The position numbers and the translations under genes are program-made. Of a stretch of 64,000 bases of DNA, positions 11,691 to 22,480 are shown piece after piece (position 1 is the stretch's first letter; the number at the start of each line of letters is the position of its first letter). This stretch comes from Areca catechu. Taxonomy: Eukaryota > Streptophyta > Magnoliopsida > Arecales > Arecaceae. The stretch lies in the NCBI GenBank assembly GCA_021397845.1, contig CM038044.1:43634354-43698353 (forward strand). Direction: 5' to 3'. The notes beneath the pieces were generated by a model. That model was not told where the DNA came from, did not search any database, and worked only from the letters and a program-made list of their open reading frames with translations.

Positions 11691-13191
11691 ATGGAGTCCA
11701 TGAAAATTGACAATGTATAGTCATTGGATGATCCACTTGAGGGGATAAAACCTATTGGATGCAAATGAATTTTCAAAAGGAAAAGGGGCATAGATGGGCA
11801 GGTAGAGACCTATAAAGCCCATTTGGTTGCCAAGGATTATCATCAATATTATGGTATTAACTATGATGAGACGTTCTCTCCTGTGATAATGCTCAAATCC
11901 ATTCAGATCATACTTGCTTTAGCAACACACTTTGATTATGAAATCTGGCAAATGGATGTCCGAATAGCTTTCCTGAATAGTAAGCTAGAAGAGGAGGTAT
12001 ATATGATACAACCTGAAGGGTTCATATCCATAGACAAGTCAAAGATATGCAAGCTTCAAAGGTCCATTTATAGTCCGAAGCAAGCATCTTAGAGTTGGAA
12101 CATGCGATTTGATAAGTGTATCAAGTTGTATGGCTTCGTTAGGAATGGAGAAGAACCTTGCATTTATAAATGGGCTAATAGTTCTGTGTTGTATGTGGAT
12201 GACATTCTCTTAATTGGAAAGGACATCCCAACACTACAAGGAATAAAGCTTTGGTTATCATCTCAGTTCTTTATGAAGGACTTGGGTGAAGCCTCTTACA
12301 TATTGGGTATGAAGATCTGTAGAGATAGATCTAAGAGGCTTCTGGGATTGTCCCAGTCTGCTTACATTGATACCGTGCTGAAGCGATTCAGCATGGAGAA
12401 TTCTATGAAAAGCTATCTCTCGATAGGCCCTGGAATTATACTTTCCAAAAAGGATTATGCGATAACTCCTGAGGAGAGAGAGCATATGAGTAGAATCCCA
12501 TATGCTTCAGTAGTGTGTTCTATCATGTACGCCATGACATGTATTAGACCAGACGTGGCATACTCATTAGGCATAGTGAGCAGATACTAGTCTGACCCAG
12601 GTGAAGCTCATTGGAAAGTGGTAAAGACCATCCTTAAGTATCTATGAAATAATAAGAACCAATGGTTGATTTATGGAGAACCTGACTTGAAACTTGTGGG
12701 ATATACTGACTCCAATTTTCAGTCAGATAGGGATGACAGCAAGAGTGTGTCAGGATTTATTTTTATCCTAAATGGAGGAGTGATATGCTAGAAAAGTTCT
12801 AAGTAGCCTAATATGACAGACTCAGTATGTGAAGCAGAATATATCGTAGCATTGGATGCAGCAAAGGAAGCTGTATGGTTATAGAAGTTCCTAGGTGGGC
12901 TGGGAGTGGCACCTTCCTTAGATGGTCATGTTCTGGTATATTGTGATAGCACTGCAGCCATTGCTCAAGCCAAAGAGCTGAAGTCCCATCAACGCATCAA
13001 ACACATTTTGCAGTGCTATCACCTTGTACGAGAAATCATGGAATGAGGTGACATCGACCTTTAGAAGATCGATTGAAAGGAGAACCTGGCCGACCCCTTC
13101 ATTAAAGCCGTTGGAGTTCAAGAGTTTGATAATTATAAATGAAAAATGGGAATAAGATTCTGTATTGATTGGCTTTAGTCCAAGTGGGTGT
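11691..13191 (+). pseudogene. pol: Copia1 reverse transcriptase and RNase H remnant
   Basis: The copia RT order is visible: YKAHLVAKDYHQYYGINYDE (about 11812), MDVRIAFLNSKLEEEVYMIQ (11953), the catalytic motif LYVDDILLIG (about 12187), then RNase H (LVGYTDSNFQSD at about 12695; CDSTAAIAQAKELK-type at about 12945; KENLADPFIKA at about 13076). About 18 bases before YVDD are missing compared with copia2. Several stops, for example at 11698 and 12592, break it. It ends in the polypurine run AAGTGGGTGT beside LTR-A. Confidence 0.85.
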
Positions 13192-14178
13192 TGTTGGAAA
13201 TAGTGTACCAAAGCCAATCGTCTAGGCTGTAGATGGTTATGCTATTTTGTAATTGTATGTGAATTTTTTAATTGAATAAAAGTTATTCTTTTGGCTGTTC
13301 ATCACATGTGCATTTTTCTGAAAAGAACGCTTGTGTGATGGAGTCCTTAGAACTACATTATATTTGATATAGAAAGGATATATCGAGTAGTTCTTAAACT
13401 GGTTCATAACCAAAAGATACATTGTTATAGGACGACGATGTATCAAATGTAGGTTGTTGTATGTCACATTAGTTGGTTATCCTCTTAATCAAGGAGTGTA
13501 GAGACACTGATGTGACATACAGGTGAAATGTATGATATCTCACTGAATGTGATCAATTACAGAGATTCCTTCTGCCAAAGGGTTGCTCGCGAAGGGATAT
13601 GGGTATATATGTCCCCCAAACCTAAGGTCACCATTGTAGCTTGCAAGTAACTCATTGTATTTTGGTACCGGACTACCTAGATTTCTAATCAAGTGATGGA
13701 AGGTTTTTGGTATAGTCAAGTACTTGTGGAGCGATGGTGGATCAAGATGGGATTGACCCCTCCAAATGATTTGGACTGAATGACTCACTATGTGTCAATT
13801 TAGCAAAACCTTGATCAAGGTAGTTCTTGTGAGGAGTCACAGAACTTGTAAGGTTGAGACATGATCTAGATATACTAAATTAGGGTTGGTAGTCAAACCC
13901 TAGGTCATCATGAGCATTATGAGGTCAAAGGGATGATTATGCGGTAACCATATGTCAGGGGTTCTAGAGAGTTGCTCTGCAATCTTTGACCTATCCGGAT
14001 GTCGGGTATCATTGCTAGATGATGACTTTGACTGGTACTAGAAGTGTTCCAGTGCTACTGGCTTAGTGTTTGCACCTATGGGGTCACATACCATAGGAGT
14101 TTCTACCTGATATAAAGGTTGAACGAAGATTGAGAATCGTTTGGCATCACTGGGGGTCAATATGATTGACCATGATCC

Positions 14179-14230
14179 AAGTGTCGACACTTTGGAGTGT
14201 CGACACTTTGACACTTCCATGTATCGACAC
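14179..14230 (+). promoter_or_regulatory. Clustered GTGTCGACAC palindromes in LTR-A
   Basis: AAGTGTCGACACTT at 14179-14192 is a perfect 14-bp palindrome. A second perfect palindrome, AGTGTCGACACT, is at 14196-14207, and half-matches ACACTTCC and TATCGACACTT follow to 14230. The same cluster is at 26041-26102 in LTR-B, and related GTCGACACTT motifs recur in the copia leaders (20470-20530, 27310-27370). The position about 360 bp upstream of the TATA box suggests a dyad binding site; function is inference. Confidence 0.45.
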
Positions 14231-14570
14231 TTGGCCATGATGAGAATTTTTTTTTTAAATTCAATTAATGAATTTTGGAAGACTTATTTGCAATATGATT
14301 GCAACCTGATGGGTCAAGCCAAATGTGATTTGGCTTAGGATCAAATTGGATTTAATTTTTCATGCTCTCTTTCCTTTAAAAAGATTTAAATTTGAATTTC
14401 AAATTCAAATTTCAAATCTTGGCTAAAATTGGCTCCAAGGTTTTTTATGGAATGCACTATTTGGGAATGCATATTTTCTCCCATTTAAACCTAGACCTAA
14501 TTTTGTTTAACCCTTAACTCGCTCCCCAAATCACTCCACCTTCCATATCTCTCTCCCTCTTCATTGCCAC

Positions 14571-14578
14571 TATAAATA
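14571..14578 (+). promoter_or_regulatory. Copia LTR-A TATA box
   Basis: TATAAATA within CCACTATAAATAAGTG, in the expected promoter part of the LTR. In LTR-B the matching site reads CCATAAATA (about 26427-26435), having lost the first T, so that promoter is likely weaker. Confidence 0.55.
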
Positions 14579-14812
14579 AGTGTTATTGTAGGGCCAGCAA
14601 AAGGGTGATAAGTTGGGCTTTTCTAAGAGAGAAAGAAAGGGATTCCTTAGAGTGGGGTGTTAGAGAATTAGGGTTTTGGGTACCTAGAAATCAAGCTAGG
14701 GTTTGCAAAGAGAGAGTTGGTTAGGAAGGGTTCCACTTCCACTTCTCCTCATTGTCCTCCAATAAGTTCTTCCCGATGGCTTCAAGAAAGTCTTGCAGGT
14801 CCAAGGAAGGAG

Positions 14813-16230
14813 TGATGCGGGACTAATATGCATGCAATTATTTTTGTAGATTTTATATATGGGGTGAAGTGATTAAATCCCGAATATTGGAATAAAATAA
14901 GTTGTAGGGAATTCTATATGAATTTTAGAAGCTAAGCATGCAGATTAGGACCTAAGAAAGCAGTAAAGATGGATCGTTGGGGCTGAGAAGCCTCAGTTAG
15001 GGTAAGTTCTCCTACAATAAAATTACTGGTGGTAGAGGGGGTCTACCTGACAATGTCTGATGTGCCTGATGAAGATCACAGTGAAGGGATCTCTCGTTCC
15101 TTGATGGATGCGGCTTGGAAAACTGAGCCAAAGATCCGTGGATACCCGGCTTTCTGCTCGGTGATCCGATTGCAGCCCGATTGGAGTCGTTGGATTCGTA
15201 GGAACTCGGGGACCTGCAAACAACCGTCAAGGGTGAGAAAACAAGGTTGAGAGCATAAGAAAAAAATCAAAAACAAGGCAGCAAGGGCGTGGGAAGAGGA
15301 GGCTTGGATGATGGCTGGAGGCAGTTGCAACACCGAGAAGAAGAAACTCTCAAAACCCCTTTATGCACACAGCAGGGTAACACGCAGCAATTGAAGAGAA
15401 CTCAAGTTTTAATTCATATATCAAAATCAATCTCTTATACAAGAGACTAGGGTCCTTTAAATAGACTCTTAGTCTTGGGCTCTAAGTAAGGTTAAAAGAG
15501 ACATTATATAGGAGTTTGAATCCCCATCCAACTCTAGCTAGAAAAATAAGGAAAGCTTGGTAGAAAAAAATCCCTAAAAACTCTCTCCTCCTCTCTTGAC
15601 TTGGTCAACACTCCAAGGACACCTAGGGGGGCATGTTGGGCTTCTAAGAGTAGCAAGGGGTTGGCCCAAAGGGGTTTGGGCGTATGGGCTTGGGCCTCTA
15701 GAAGCTGGGGTGGCATGGTAGCCAGGTAGCAAGAATATTCCCTGGTATCTTGCTTCTTAAGGGCTCGAGCTTGGTGCCTGGGCTTGATTTCTTTGGGCTA
15801 GGATGCAGGTGGACCTCTGGAATCATGGATGCCCTGGTCTATGAATATACTCTGGCATCTGGAAGGGAATTTGGGCATCTGGAGGGCATTTGTAAGGAAT
15901 CGGGGTTTTTGGAAGACATCTTGGATCCTGTGGTGTCACACAAAATCCCATAATCTGATTTCTTCTACTGGGCCTTTCATGGTCTTCATGTCTTCAATTG
16001 GGTTGGTCTCCACTTGGACTGGCTTGGTCTTCTCTTGTACTTGGGCTGACATGTACAAGACTCAAGAAGAAGACTAGCTCAACATAAGCTGACTAGTATA
16101 GGACTCAAGTGATAAAATAACAACTTAGATGGACTAAATCTTTATTACAAATGGACTCTGATACTGCTAATTGATCCATAGAGGGTTGAGAAGCCTCTGT
16201 CTTATTTTGGTGCCTCTGGTGTCCCCACCA
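14813..16230 (-). repeat. G2 3' LTR
   Basis: On the minus strand it begins TGGTGGGGACACCAG beside the polypurine region CCCATCCCGGGAGAAT and ends TAGTCCCGCATCA. Length is 1418 bp. A possible TATA-like TATTTAAA is at about 15453-15460 on the minus strand. There is no second full copy on the right side of G2. Sequences in this LTR give several small open frames with no recognisable product. Confidence 0.85.
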
Positions 16231-16860
16231 ATTCTCCCGGGATGGGAGGAACTCGACCCTGTCGAGTGAAGATCAGGCTGGCTCACATATCTCTCAAGAA
16301 GGTCTGGGATGAGGCGCTGCAAGTTCTCTTGAGAAATCCTTGAATTGTCCGACTCTGGCCAACCTTGCCATCGGACCAGGAAGCGCTGATAGCCGCAGCT
16401 CCAGGTCATTATGGCTTGATCATCCAGGATACGCTCGATCCGTTCTCCTCTCTCAGGCCAATTTATTGGTGGACACTCTGGGTTAGGGTCACTCACAATG
16501 GAAAGGAATAGGTCCAAAGGCCTCACTAGGTATCACTGCCGGTTCCCTGTACTTAACCAGGTCTGTAATATTGAAGGTCGAACTAATGCCCAAATCCAAA
16601 GGCAAGTCTAACACCTAGGCATTTGATCCAACCTTCTCTATCACTTTAAAAGGTCCGGCTCTGCAAGCATGAAGTTTCTTTTAGGCCTAAGCCTAACCAA
16701 GATAGAATCCACTACATCAAATACTTTGGTCCTTCTTCGGGAATTAGCCAGTTTCTTTTAAAATTAGTATAGGTGGTGAACATGCAGGGCACATGCAGAC
16801 TCCTAACAAGATGATGAAAAGGACTCAAACCTACACCTAACAGACTGGACTATGCATTCC
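16167..16860 (-). pseudogene. pol: G2 integrase C-terminus and chromodomain remnant
   Basis: The minus-strand frame ending at 16167 encodes the segment before the chromodomain (PECPPINWPERGERIERILD) and the domain itself (YQRFLVRWQGWPESDNSR), then SSSSHPGRIGGDTRG. It reads across the polypurine region and stops 64 bp inside the LTR, as in G3, G6 and G7. Upstream, to about 16860, are frameshifted pieces of the integrase C-terminal barrel. There is no catalytic core. Confidence 0.8.
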
Positions 16861-16899
16861 TATCGAAGAAAATTTTATTGAACTCTTTTGGACCTAAAC

Positions 16900-18726
16900 C
16901 TAAGAGACTATAGACTCTCTAGGTCTGACCCTAGTGTGGTGTGCACAAGAGTATTTACAATGGACTCTAAGCAAATGCCATAAGGTTTTCCAAAAATAGG
17001 TTGCAAACCTAACATACTCAAAGAATTGGTGTAACCGAACGACCTCAACAAAGTATAATTGGAAAGTTTGGGAAACATTGGAAGCCTTAGGGTATGGCAA
17101 GAAATAAGAATCGGAGTCTTGGGACAATCCATTGGAGGCATGCAATAGACCTTGGTTAATAGGGGTGACCTTAAGATTTGAACATTGATCTATGGGTGAC
17201 ATAAGGTCCACTTGAAAGAGGGAGAATTTGGTCATTACAAGCACAGGGTCTTTAAGAAAGGATGGCTTAATCAGCTCAAGACAAAGGTTATCAGCTGGGG
17301 TTAAAGGAATGAACTCTTGATGAGAATACTGAATGAGGTCCTGGGCTGAAACTAGTTCTAGAGTAGGAAGGGGATCAGGTGGAAGGTCATCAGGAAGGTC
17401 TTTGGGAAGCTTATCTTGAAGGTGTTCTAAAATAATGTCTACTTCCTGGGATTGTTCCTTAGGGACCTCCTCTATGGACAACTCTAGTGGACCCTCACTT
17501 TTATCTACTATGTTTGATCCTGGCTCAGGCACTCCTTCAATTTCTATAATGGGTTCAGGATCCTTTTTTAGTAGTTCCTCAGTGATTTCAACCTTGGGTC
17601 CATCTTCATCATAGTTCTCAAAATCCTCTCCTTTGTATTCATCTGCTAAACTAGGATCAGCTTCATACACTTCTACCTCAGGTTCTTTAACGGGTTTTGG
17701 GATTACTTCCTTGCAAATTAATGGAACAGGAGTAGTAGGCTGATCTAAAGGAAGTCGGCAAGGTTTGGACTTAGGCTCAAGGGAATTATCCTTACTGGAC
17801 TTAGATTGATTGATCCTGAGTTCCCTCTGATATAACTCGAATTCCCTAGCTAGGTGATAGGCTTCCTCTAGGTCCTTAATTTGACAATGATACAGCTCCC
17901 ACTGGATATCCCTACGCAGGCCATCCTGAAATCTAGCCATGATCTTAGACTTAGGTTCGACTGTGTTACATTTCCTACTAAACTCATTAAATTGGTCAAT
18001 GTACTCAGACACAGTCATGTTCCCTTGTTTCAATTTGTACCATTGGTCTAAAAGTTTGTATTCATAAGATTCACCTAGGTATTCCTCTCTCAATTTACTT
18101 CTCATGGCTTTCCAAGTACGTATTTCTTTTTCCCATCGATAACATTCATCCTCAGTATGTTTCCAATGTTGCTTGGCATATTTGATTAACCCATGTGCAG
18201 CCAAACTAATCTTATCTAACTCTAACATCCTAGCATACTCAAAGTGCTGATCCATCATATCCTCCCATTCAGTATACATCTTAGGATCTGGTCTTCCATC
18301 AAACAGGGGTACATAAGGTTGGGTGCTCCTAATGGGTTGTTCATCTTGGTTCAGGTAATCATAATTGGGTCTCCTATGGTTAGGTTCCAAATAGGGGTCA
18401 TGGTAAGGGGTTCTCCTAGGTTCAGTATCATAGTATGGGTCATGGCGAGGGGTTCTTCTAGGTTCAGTATCATAGTATGGGTCATGGCGAGGGGTTCTCC
18501 TAGGGTTGGTTTCCCTGGTTTCACTAGGTTGAGTTGGGTTGAGGCTATCGGTATTAGATCTAGTCTGGGTCCTATGGGTTTTCTTTAGGATCCCTATCCT
18601 ATTAATCGTCTGGTCAAACCCATTGGCGAGATGTTCAAGTCTATTGTTGGTTTGGGTACCGGACTGAGTTAACAACGTCATCTGGGTAGTCATTTGGGTA
18701 GTTAACTGGGTAGTCATCTGGGCCAT
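16900..18726 (-). CDS. gag: G2 Gag-linker-integrase-scrap protein (608 codons open)
   Basis: This is the longest open frame in the window. From the ATG at 18726: a Met/Thr/Gln-rich coiled start; three copies of a 14-residue repeat (PRRTPRHDPYYDTE type, about residues 78-115); capsid-like Retrotrans_gag (PLFDGRPDPKMYTEWEDMMD, REEYLGESYEYKLLDQWYKL, about residues 130-300); an acidic Pro/Glu-rich linker (about 310-510); the DSDSYFLPYP module (about 540); and an integrase fragment (VEVVRLH, TYFWKTLWHLL). No zinc knuckle, protease or RT is seen. The natural start is probably ATG 18837-18835 (MSTRSGESYH), but one in-frame TAG separates it from this frame. The fused layout matches G1 and G6; the function of the linker and module is unknown. 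Confidence 0.75.
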   Translation of the reverse strand: MAQMTTQLTTQMTTQMTLLTQSGTQTNNRLEHLANGFDQTINRIGILKKTHRTQTRSNTDSLNPTQPSETRETNPRRTPRHDPYYDTEPRRTPRHDPYYDTEPRRTPYHDPYLEPNHRRPNYDYLNQDEQPIRSTQPYVPLFDGRPDPKMYTEWEDMMDQHFEYARMLELDKISLAAHGLIKYAKQHWKHTEDECYRWEKEIRTWKAMRSKLREEYLGESYEYKLLDQWYKLKQGNMTVSEYIDQFNEFSRKCNTVEPKSKIMARFQDGLRRDIQWELYHCQIKDLEEAYHLAREFELYQRELRINQSKSSKDNSLEPKSKPCRLPLDQPTTPVPLICKEVIPKPVKEPEVEVYEADPSLADEYKGEDFENYDEDGPKVEITEELLKKDPEPIIEIEGVPEPGSNIVDKSEGPLELSIEEVPKEQSQEVDIILEHLQDKLPKDLPDDLPPDPLPTLELVSAQDLIQYSHQEFIPLTPADNLCLELIKPSFLKDPVLVMTKFSLFQVDLMSPIDQCSNLKVTPINQGLLHASNGLSQDSDSYFLPYPKASNVSQTFQLYFVEVVRLHQFFEYVRFATYFWKTLWHLLRVHCKYSCAHHTRVRPRESIVS

Positions 18727-18982
18727 GGATTGGGTTAGCTACTCAGCAAAGGCTTTCATCTGGGCTTCTAGCTTATCCATGGATTCAGACAAAAGTGGAG
18801 ATGGTGGATGATAGGATTCTCCTGATCTAGTGCTCATGCAAGACTCGATCAACTATAGCTCCCTAGACCTAGAGTCCAAAACTAGATGCTCAATTAGGGT
18901 GGCAAACTAGCCTATAGTAATCCTGTACTCAGCCAGGCAGGTGTAAGGGGAGTGTTAGGTTCCTGATTCCCAATCCTAGACA

Positions 18983-18997
18983 CCAATCAGAGATTGG
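18983..18997 (-). promoter_or_regulatory. G2 leader hairpin
   Basis: CCAATCAGAGATTGG, a 6-bp stem with a 3-base loop, lies within the conserved leader of G2 (18838-19690). It is at the same place as the hairpins in G1, G3, G6 and G7 and is followed by CGACCAGTTGGTGTC at about 19118. Confidence 0.5.
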
Positions 18998-19690
18998 CTA
19001 GGTAGGCGGACCAGCACACAAGCCCTTTGGGATTGAATCCCTAAACCACCATTCTAGACACCAAGCACAAGGCACATACAGGTTAGCTTGACCAGTGATC
19101 TGACACTTAGTTCGAACCCGACCAGTTGGTGTCCCTAGCCTACTAGGGCAAATTAAGTCTAATAAATTTTAAGTTAGGCTTGGGACCAAATGCAGGGGAT
19201 GTGGTTTTGGGCTAAGGAGAGGTGATCAAATCCTCCCCCCATCTGATATAGCAAGAGTGCCCTTAAAAATGGTTTATGCAATGATGGCAGGCAGATGATG
19301 CAAATTAGGGTTAGATATTTTGGTAGCTTTTTATATATGTAATTTTTTTTTTGAATTTTCTTAAACAAGAAGATATTTGCAGATTATGCTCTAATATGCA
19401 GGAAACGTAGTAAAAATAAAAGATATGCAAAGAGATGCTAAACAAAACCCTAAACCTTCCAAAATTGTCTTGCTGAAAAAATAGAGCCGAAAATTTGTAA
19501 GCTATATTTCAGCTTGCAGAAACTGCACAGATCAAAATAAAATCTAAAGAAATTCTATAAAACACTTTGAATTAAGATGAATCCAAAAAAATAAGTTTTA
19601 GAATTTTTGAAGTTCTGAGGAGTGATAAATAACTAAAAGAATAGAGTATATACAGACTGAAAAAAATGCAAAAAATAAGCCCTAATCTAA

Positions 19691-19702
19691 GCTCTGATAC
19701 TA
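19691..19702 (-). other. G2 primer binding site, variant
   Basis: Minus-strand TAGTATCAGAGC, one base off the initiator tRNA-Met site, lies two bases from the 146-bp right terminus (19705-19850). It marks the 5' side of the element although no normal LTR follows. Confidence 0.7.
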
Positions 19703-19704
19703 GA

Positions 19705-19850
19705 TGATGCGGAACTAATCTGCATGCTTAGTTTCTAAAATACATATAGAATTCCCTACAACTTATTTTGATCTAATTTTTGGGATTTAATCACTTAACT
19801 CCACATATAAAACACACAAAAATAATTGCATGCATATTAGTTCCGCATCA
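19705..19850. repeat. G2 inverted right terminal unit (146 bp)
   Basis: The reverse complement aligns with 14813-14949 at close to 90% by eye. The unit itself has 23-bp inverted ends, TGATGCGGAACTAATCTGCA at the left and its near-complement ending TTAGTTCCGCATCA at the right, one mismatch over 23 bases. It stands where a 1.4-kb direct 5' LTR is expected, between the PBS and the target duplication. It could be a foldback unit left after LTR loss, or a terminus made by aberrant reverse transcription. Confidence 0.8.
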
Positions 19851-19855
19851 AGGAG

Positions 19856-20191
19856 AAGATTGGCTTCCAGGATCTTGAGGAGCTAGCACTCCAAAGAAGT
19901 TGATTAGGACCGAGCCCTGGTGTGAGCTACCCATAGAGGCTAGACACTTGTATGGCTCGACAGCTCTTCATCACCTCCATCCAATGGTTTAAAGGTAACG
20001 TATCTTTTTTTTGGTCTCATGTGATCAGATCTAAAGCATGAAATTATTACATGCTTTTCCCTTTCTTTTATTATGTTGGATCCTATTGCAGGCAAATTGG
20101 TAGATCAACTTGATTGATCTACCAAGTCTTCCACTGTTCTTTATTTTAAAATAATTTTAAAATATAGTCTACATGTACTGCTTCACTTTCA
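19856..20191 (+). repeat. LTR-A, right segment
   Basis: This continues LTR-A after G2 and matches 26682-27041 of LTR-B, ending CTTCACTTTCA immediately before the copia2 PBS. The G2 target duplication AGGAG (19851-19855) lies just to its left. Confidence 0.88.
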
Positions 20192-21845
20192 TTGGTATTA
20201 GAGCCAGGTTTCTATAGCATAATAATAGTAGCATGTTAAGATATCATTAATTTTCTCTTTCAAAGTACTTAGATTGAGTGCATCATCATGGCCGTCCGAT
20301 CATAGGAGAGAAGTAGGGCAACATGACCCTCTTTTCCCATTCAATGGGGTCTCTTATGGCATGTAGAGGTGCCGCTTGTGATGTTACTCATGAAGAAGAA
20401 AAGTAAAGGTGTCGACTTATGAGCGCATACCAGAAAATATGGCATTCTATTGTCACCCTATCTTAGGCCATGTGTTGATCCTAGTGTCGACACCTAGTAT
20501 CGACACTTGACCCTGGTGAGTCGACACTTGACTTGAGAATACTGAAAAATAGTGAATTCAAATTCTAATTAGTTGTAAAATTGTTTTACATTATAAATTG
20601 AAATTGTTTCGATTTATGAAGATTATTGAACCTAATTAAGATTTAAGTTACTTTGAATGACAAAGTGATCTAGGAATATGATTCATAGATTTTTAGTCAT
20701 TTCAATAAGCTTTAAGGGACATGGGTTAGCTTCAATAAGGTCCTTAATTAGGTTAGACCAAAGTTTAGATGCATTAGACTAAATAGAGAATTAATCTAAT
20801 TAAATGTTGAGTTAGGATTTCTTCTCTATAGATCTCTCAAATAGTTATAATGATTAGTCCATAAATCTAAATAGACCTGATTTGTACCTCAATGGTCAGC
20901 CCGAGTCTTTATGCTAATCTAATCGAGTCTGATGAACCAATTGGTATCTAAGGTAAGTATGGCATTTGATCATGGTTCTTTGGGGCTACCTCTTACCTAG
21001 CTAACCCGGTTGGTGTCTAAGGCAAGATGGTTAATGGCGAAACCCATCCCATGATCTCACTTACCTGGCTAATATGGTCCATTAGAATTGATTGGATAGC
21101 TCACTAACATATGTTAACCCATGTCACCAAAGATTAATCAATCTTGACTAATTTTAGGTGGCCATGGATCATTAGTTTCTGAAACCCTCCTTAATGACTG
21201 ATGTAGTTAGTGAGAGGTTGATCCATGTCTTCTTATCTATTTCATCTATCACATTAAATTTAAATCCTCTAAATTATTAGGTCTATTAAAGAACGAAGTT
21301 ATGGGGATAACTAAGTCCTAGCCTCCCATTAAGTGAAATGGTAAGGGATCCAATAGTTGGGTGTTCATCGGCAGATCCAAAGATCGGGTGTTCATCGAGC
21401 TAATGGAATTACCATTCCTAATATGATGGCTCAGTGCGACTCTCTTAACGATGGTCAGGTGGGCCAGCCAAAGTCGGGCTTGACTATTCGTTGGTTAGAA
21501 GTGTTGAATTTTGTCATGTTAATGGTTAGACCTAACCGCGACCTTCAATAGGAGGCCTATAGGCCGATTGAAGTGTATCTTGGAATAAAATCTAAATACT
21601 AGAAGTTACTTAGAGAAGTAATCAGTTGAAGAACCTACCTTTAGATGTGCATGGGTGGGCCGGCCAAAGTTGGGCTCATGTGTTATCTATTGGATTCTAG
21701 TACCCACTAAGGAATTAAAGTAATTCCTCGGATTGGAGGTAGAGGCTACTAGTCTAAACAAAATAGTGGAAGGGCCTTTAGACTAAAGTCCATGTTTTTA
21801 GGTTAATAATTCATATACATTAATAGATTTTGGTTTTCCTTTAAG
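20192..21845 (+). other. Copia2 PBS and 5' leader
   Basis: The PBS is TGGTATTAGAGCC at 20193-20205, the initiator tRNA-Met site with one change, directly after LTR-A. About 1.6 kb of non-coding leader follows, with several GTCGACACTT motifs (20410-20530), ending TTTGGTTTTCCTTTAAG before the gag ATG at 21846. No reading frame of note is present. The copia1 and copia3 leaders align to it. Confidence 0.8.
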
Positions 21846-22480
21846 ATGTCTACCAACTTGTCACTCCAATCTCTTCTCGATAATGAGAAACTCATGGATC
21901 CTAACTTTGATAGCTGGTATCGAAGGCTCAGGATTATCCTGTTGTATGAATGGATCTTATATATGATATCATATTCGGTGCCTGAAACCTTTGCTCTTAA
22001 TGCTCGAGGTTTGGTTAGAGACACTTATCAGAAGTGGCTCTCTGATAGGACCACTATCTGATGCATCATGTTGGCAGTGATGAACGATGAGTTCAGTCAC
22101 AAATTTTAGGAAGCTCAGCTACAGGAGATCTTTCAAAAGGTAAAGGAGTCCTTCGGTACCCAGATGACATTGAGAGGTACAAGGTCTCTTGTGCTATCTA
22201 CAAGGCACGGATGCTTAATGGGGTCTCTGTCATTGATCATGCATTGTACATGATCGAGATGATTGAGTACCTGGACAAGCTCGGATGTCCCTTGCATGAA
22301 CAGCTCAGGAAAGATGCGATACTGAATTCCCTGTCCTCTTCTTATCTAGACTTTCTCGATCATTTCAAAATGAATAAGCCTGTAGTTAACTACCACAGTC
22401 TGTTGGGGTTACTATAGACTTATAATAAAGACCACCAACTCAATAAAGGGGTGGTAAATCTAGTGAGAGGATCTTTAGCA
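21846..22480 (+). pseudogene. gag: Copia2 gag (truncated)
   Basis: It begins MSTNLSLQSLLDNEKLMDPN and follows the copia gag through ISYSVPETFALNARGLVRDT. A stop lies at about 22060 and a frameshift near 22160, after which MLNGVSVIDHALYMIEMIEY continues to NKPVVNYHSLLGLL. The C-terminal half with Lys-rich tail and zinc knuckle is deleted: at about 22480 the sequence jumps via a short filler into the integrase region. Confidence 0.82.

Larger units (their letters stand above)
13192..14812 (+). repeat. LTR-A, left segment (shared copia1/copia2 LTR)
   Basis: Begins TGTTGGAAATAGTG after the copia1 polypurine tract and matches LTR-B (25053-27041). It is interrupted at 14812 by G2 and continues at 19856. 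It is both the 3' LTR of copia1 (polypurine tract to its left) and the 5' LTR of copia2 (PBS to its right). In the first 100 bases it differs from LTR-B at roughly one position in ten, so the array is old. It carries the TATA box and the GTCGAC palindromes annotated separately. Confidence 0.9.
14813..19850 (-). mobile_element. G2: non-autonomous chromovirus-type element with an inverted right terminus
   Basis: The element is flanked by a perfect 5-bp duplication AGGAG (14808-14812 and 19851-19855) inside copia LTR-A. On the minus strand the interior runs PBS (19702-19691), leader, a long gag-linker frame, integrase scrap and chromodomain, to a normal 1418-bp 3' LTR (14813-16230). The right end is not a direct copy of that LTR. 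It is a 146-bp unit (19705-19850) matching 14813-14949 in inverted orientation. Both outer ends therefore read TGATGCGG inward, and the target duplication shows the element was inserted in this form or was altered without touching its ends. Confidence 0.85.

Noticed and set aside
14038..14338. Pair of opposite open frames around the GTCGAC cluster
   Set aside because: Both are short shadows of the palindromic repeat within the copia LTR and are disrupted in LTR-B.
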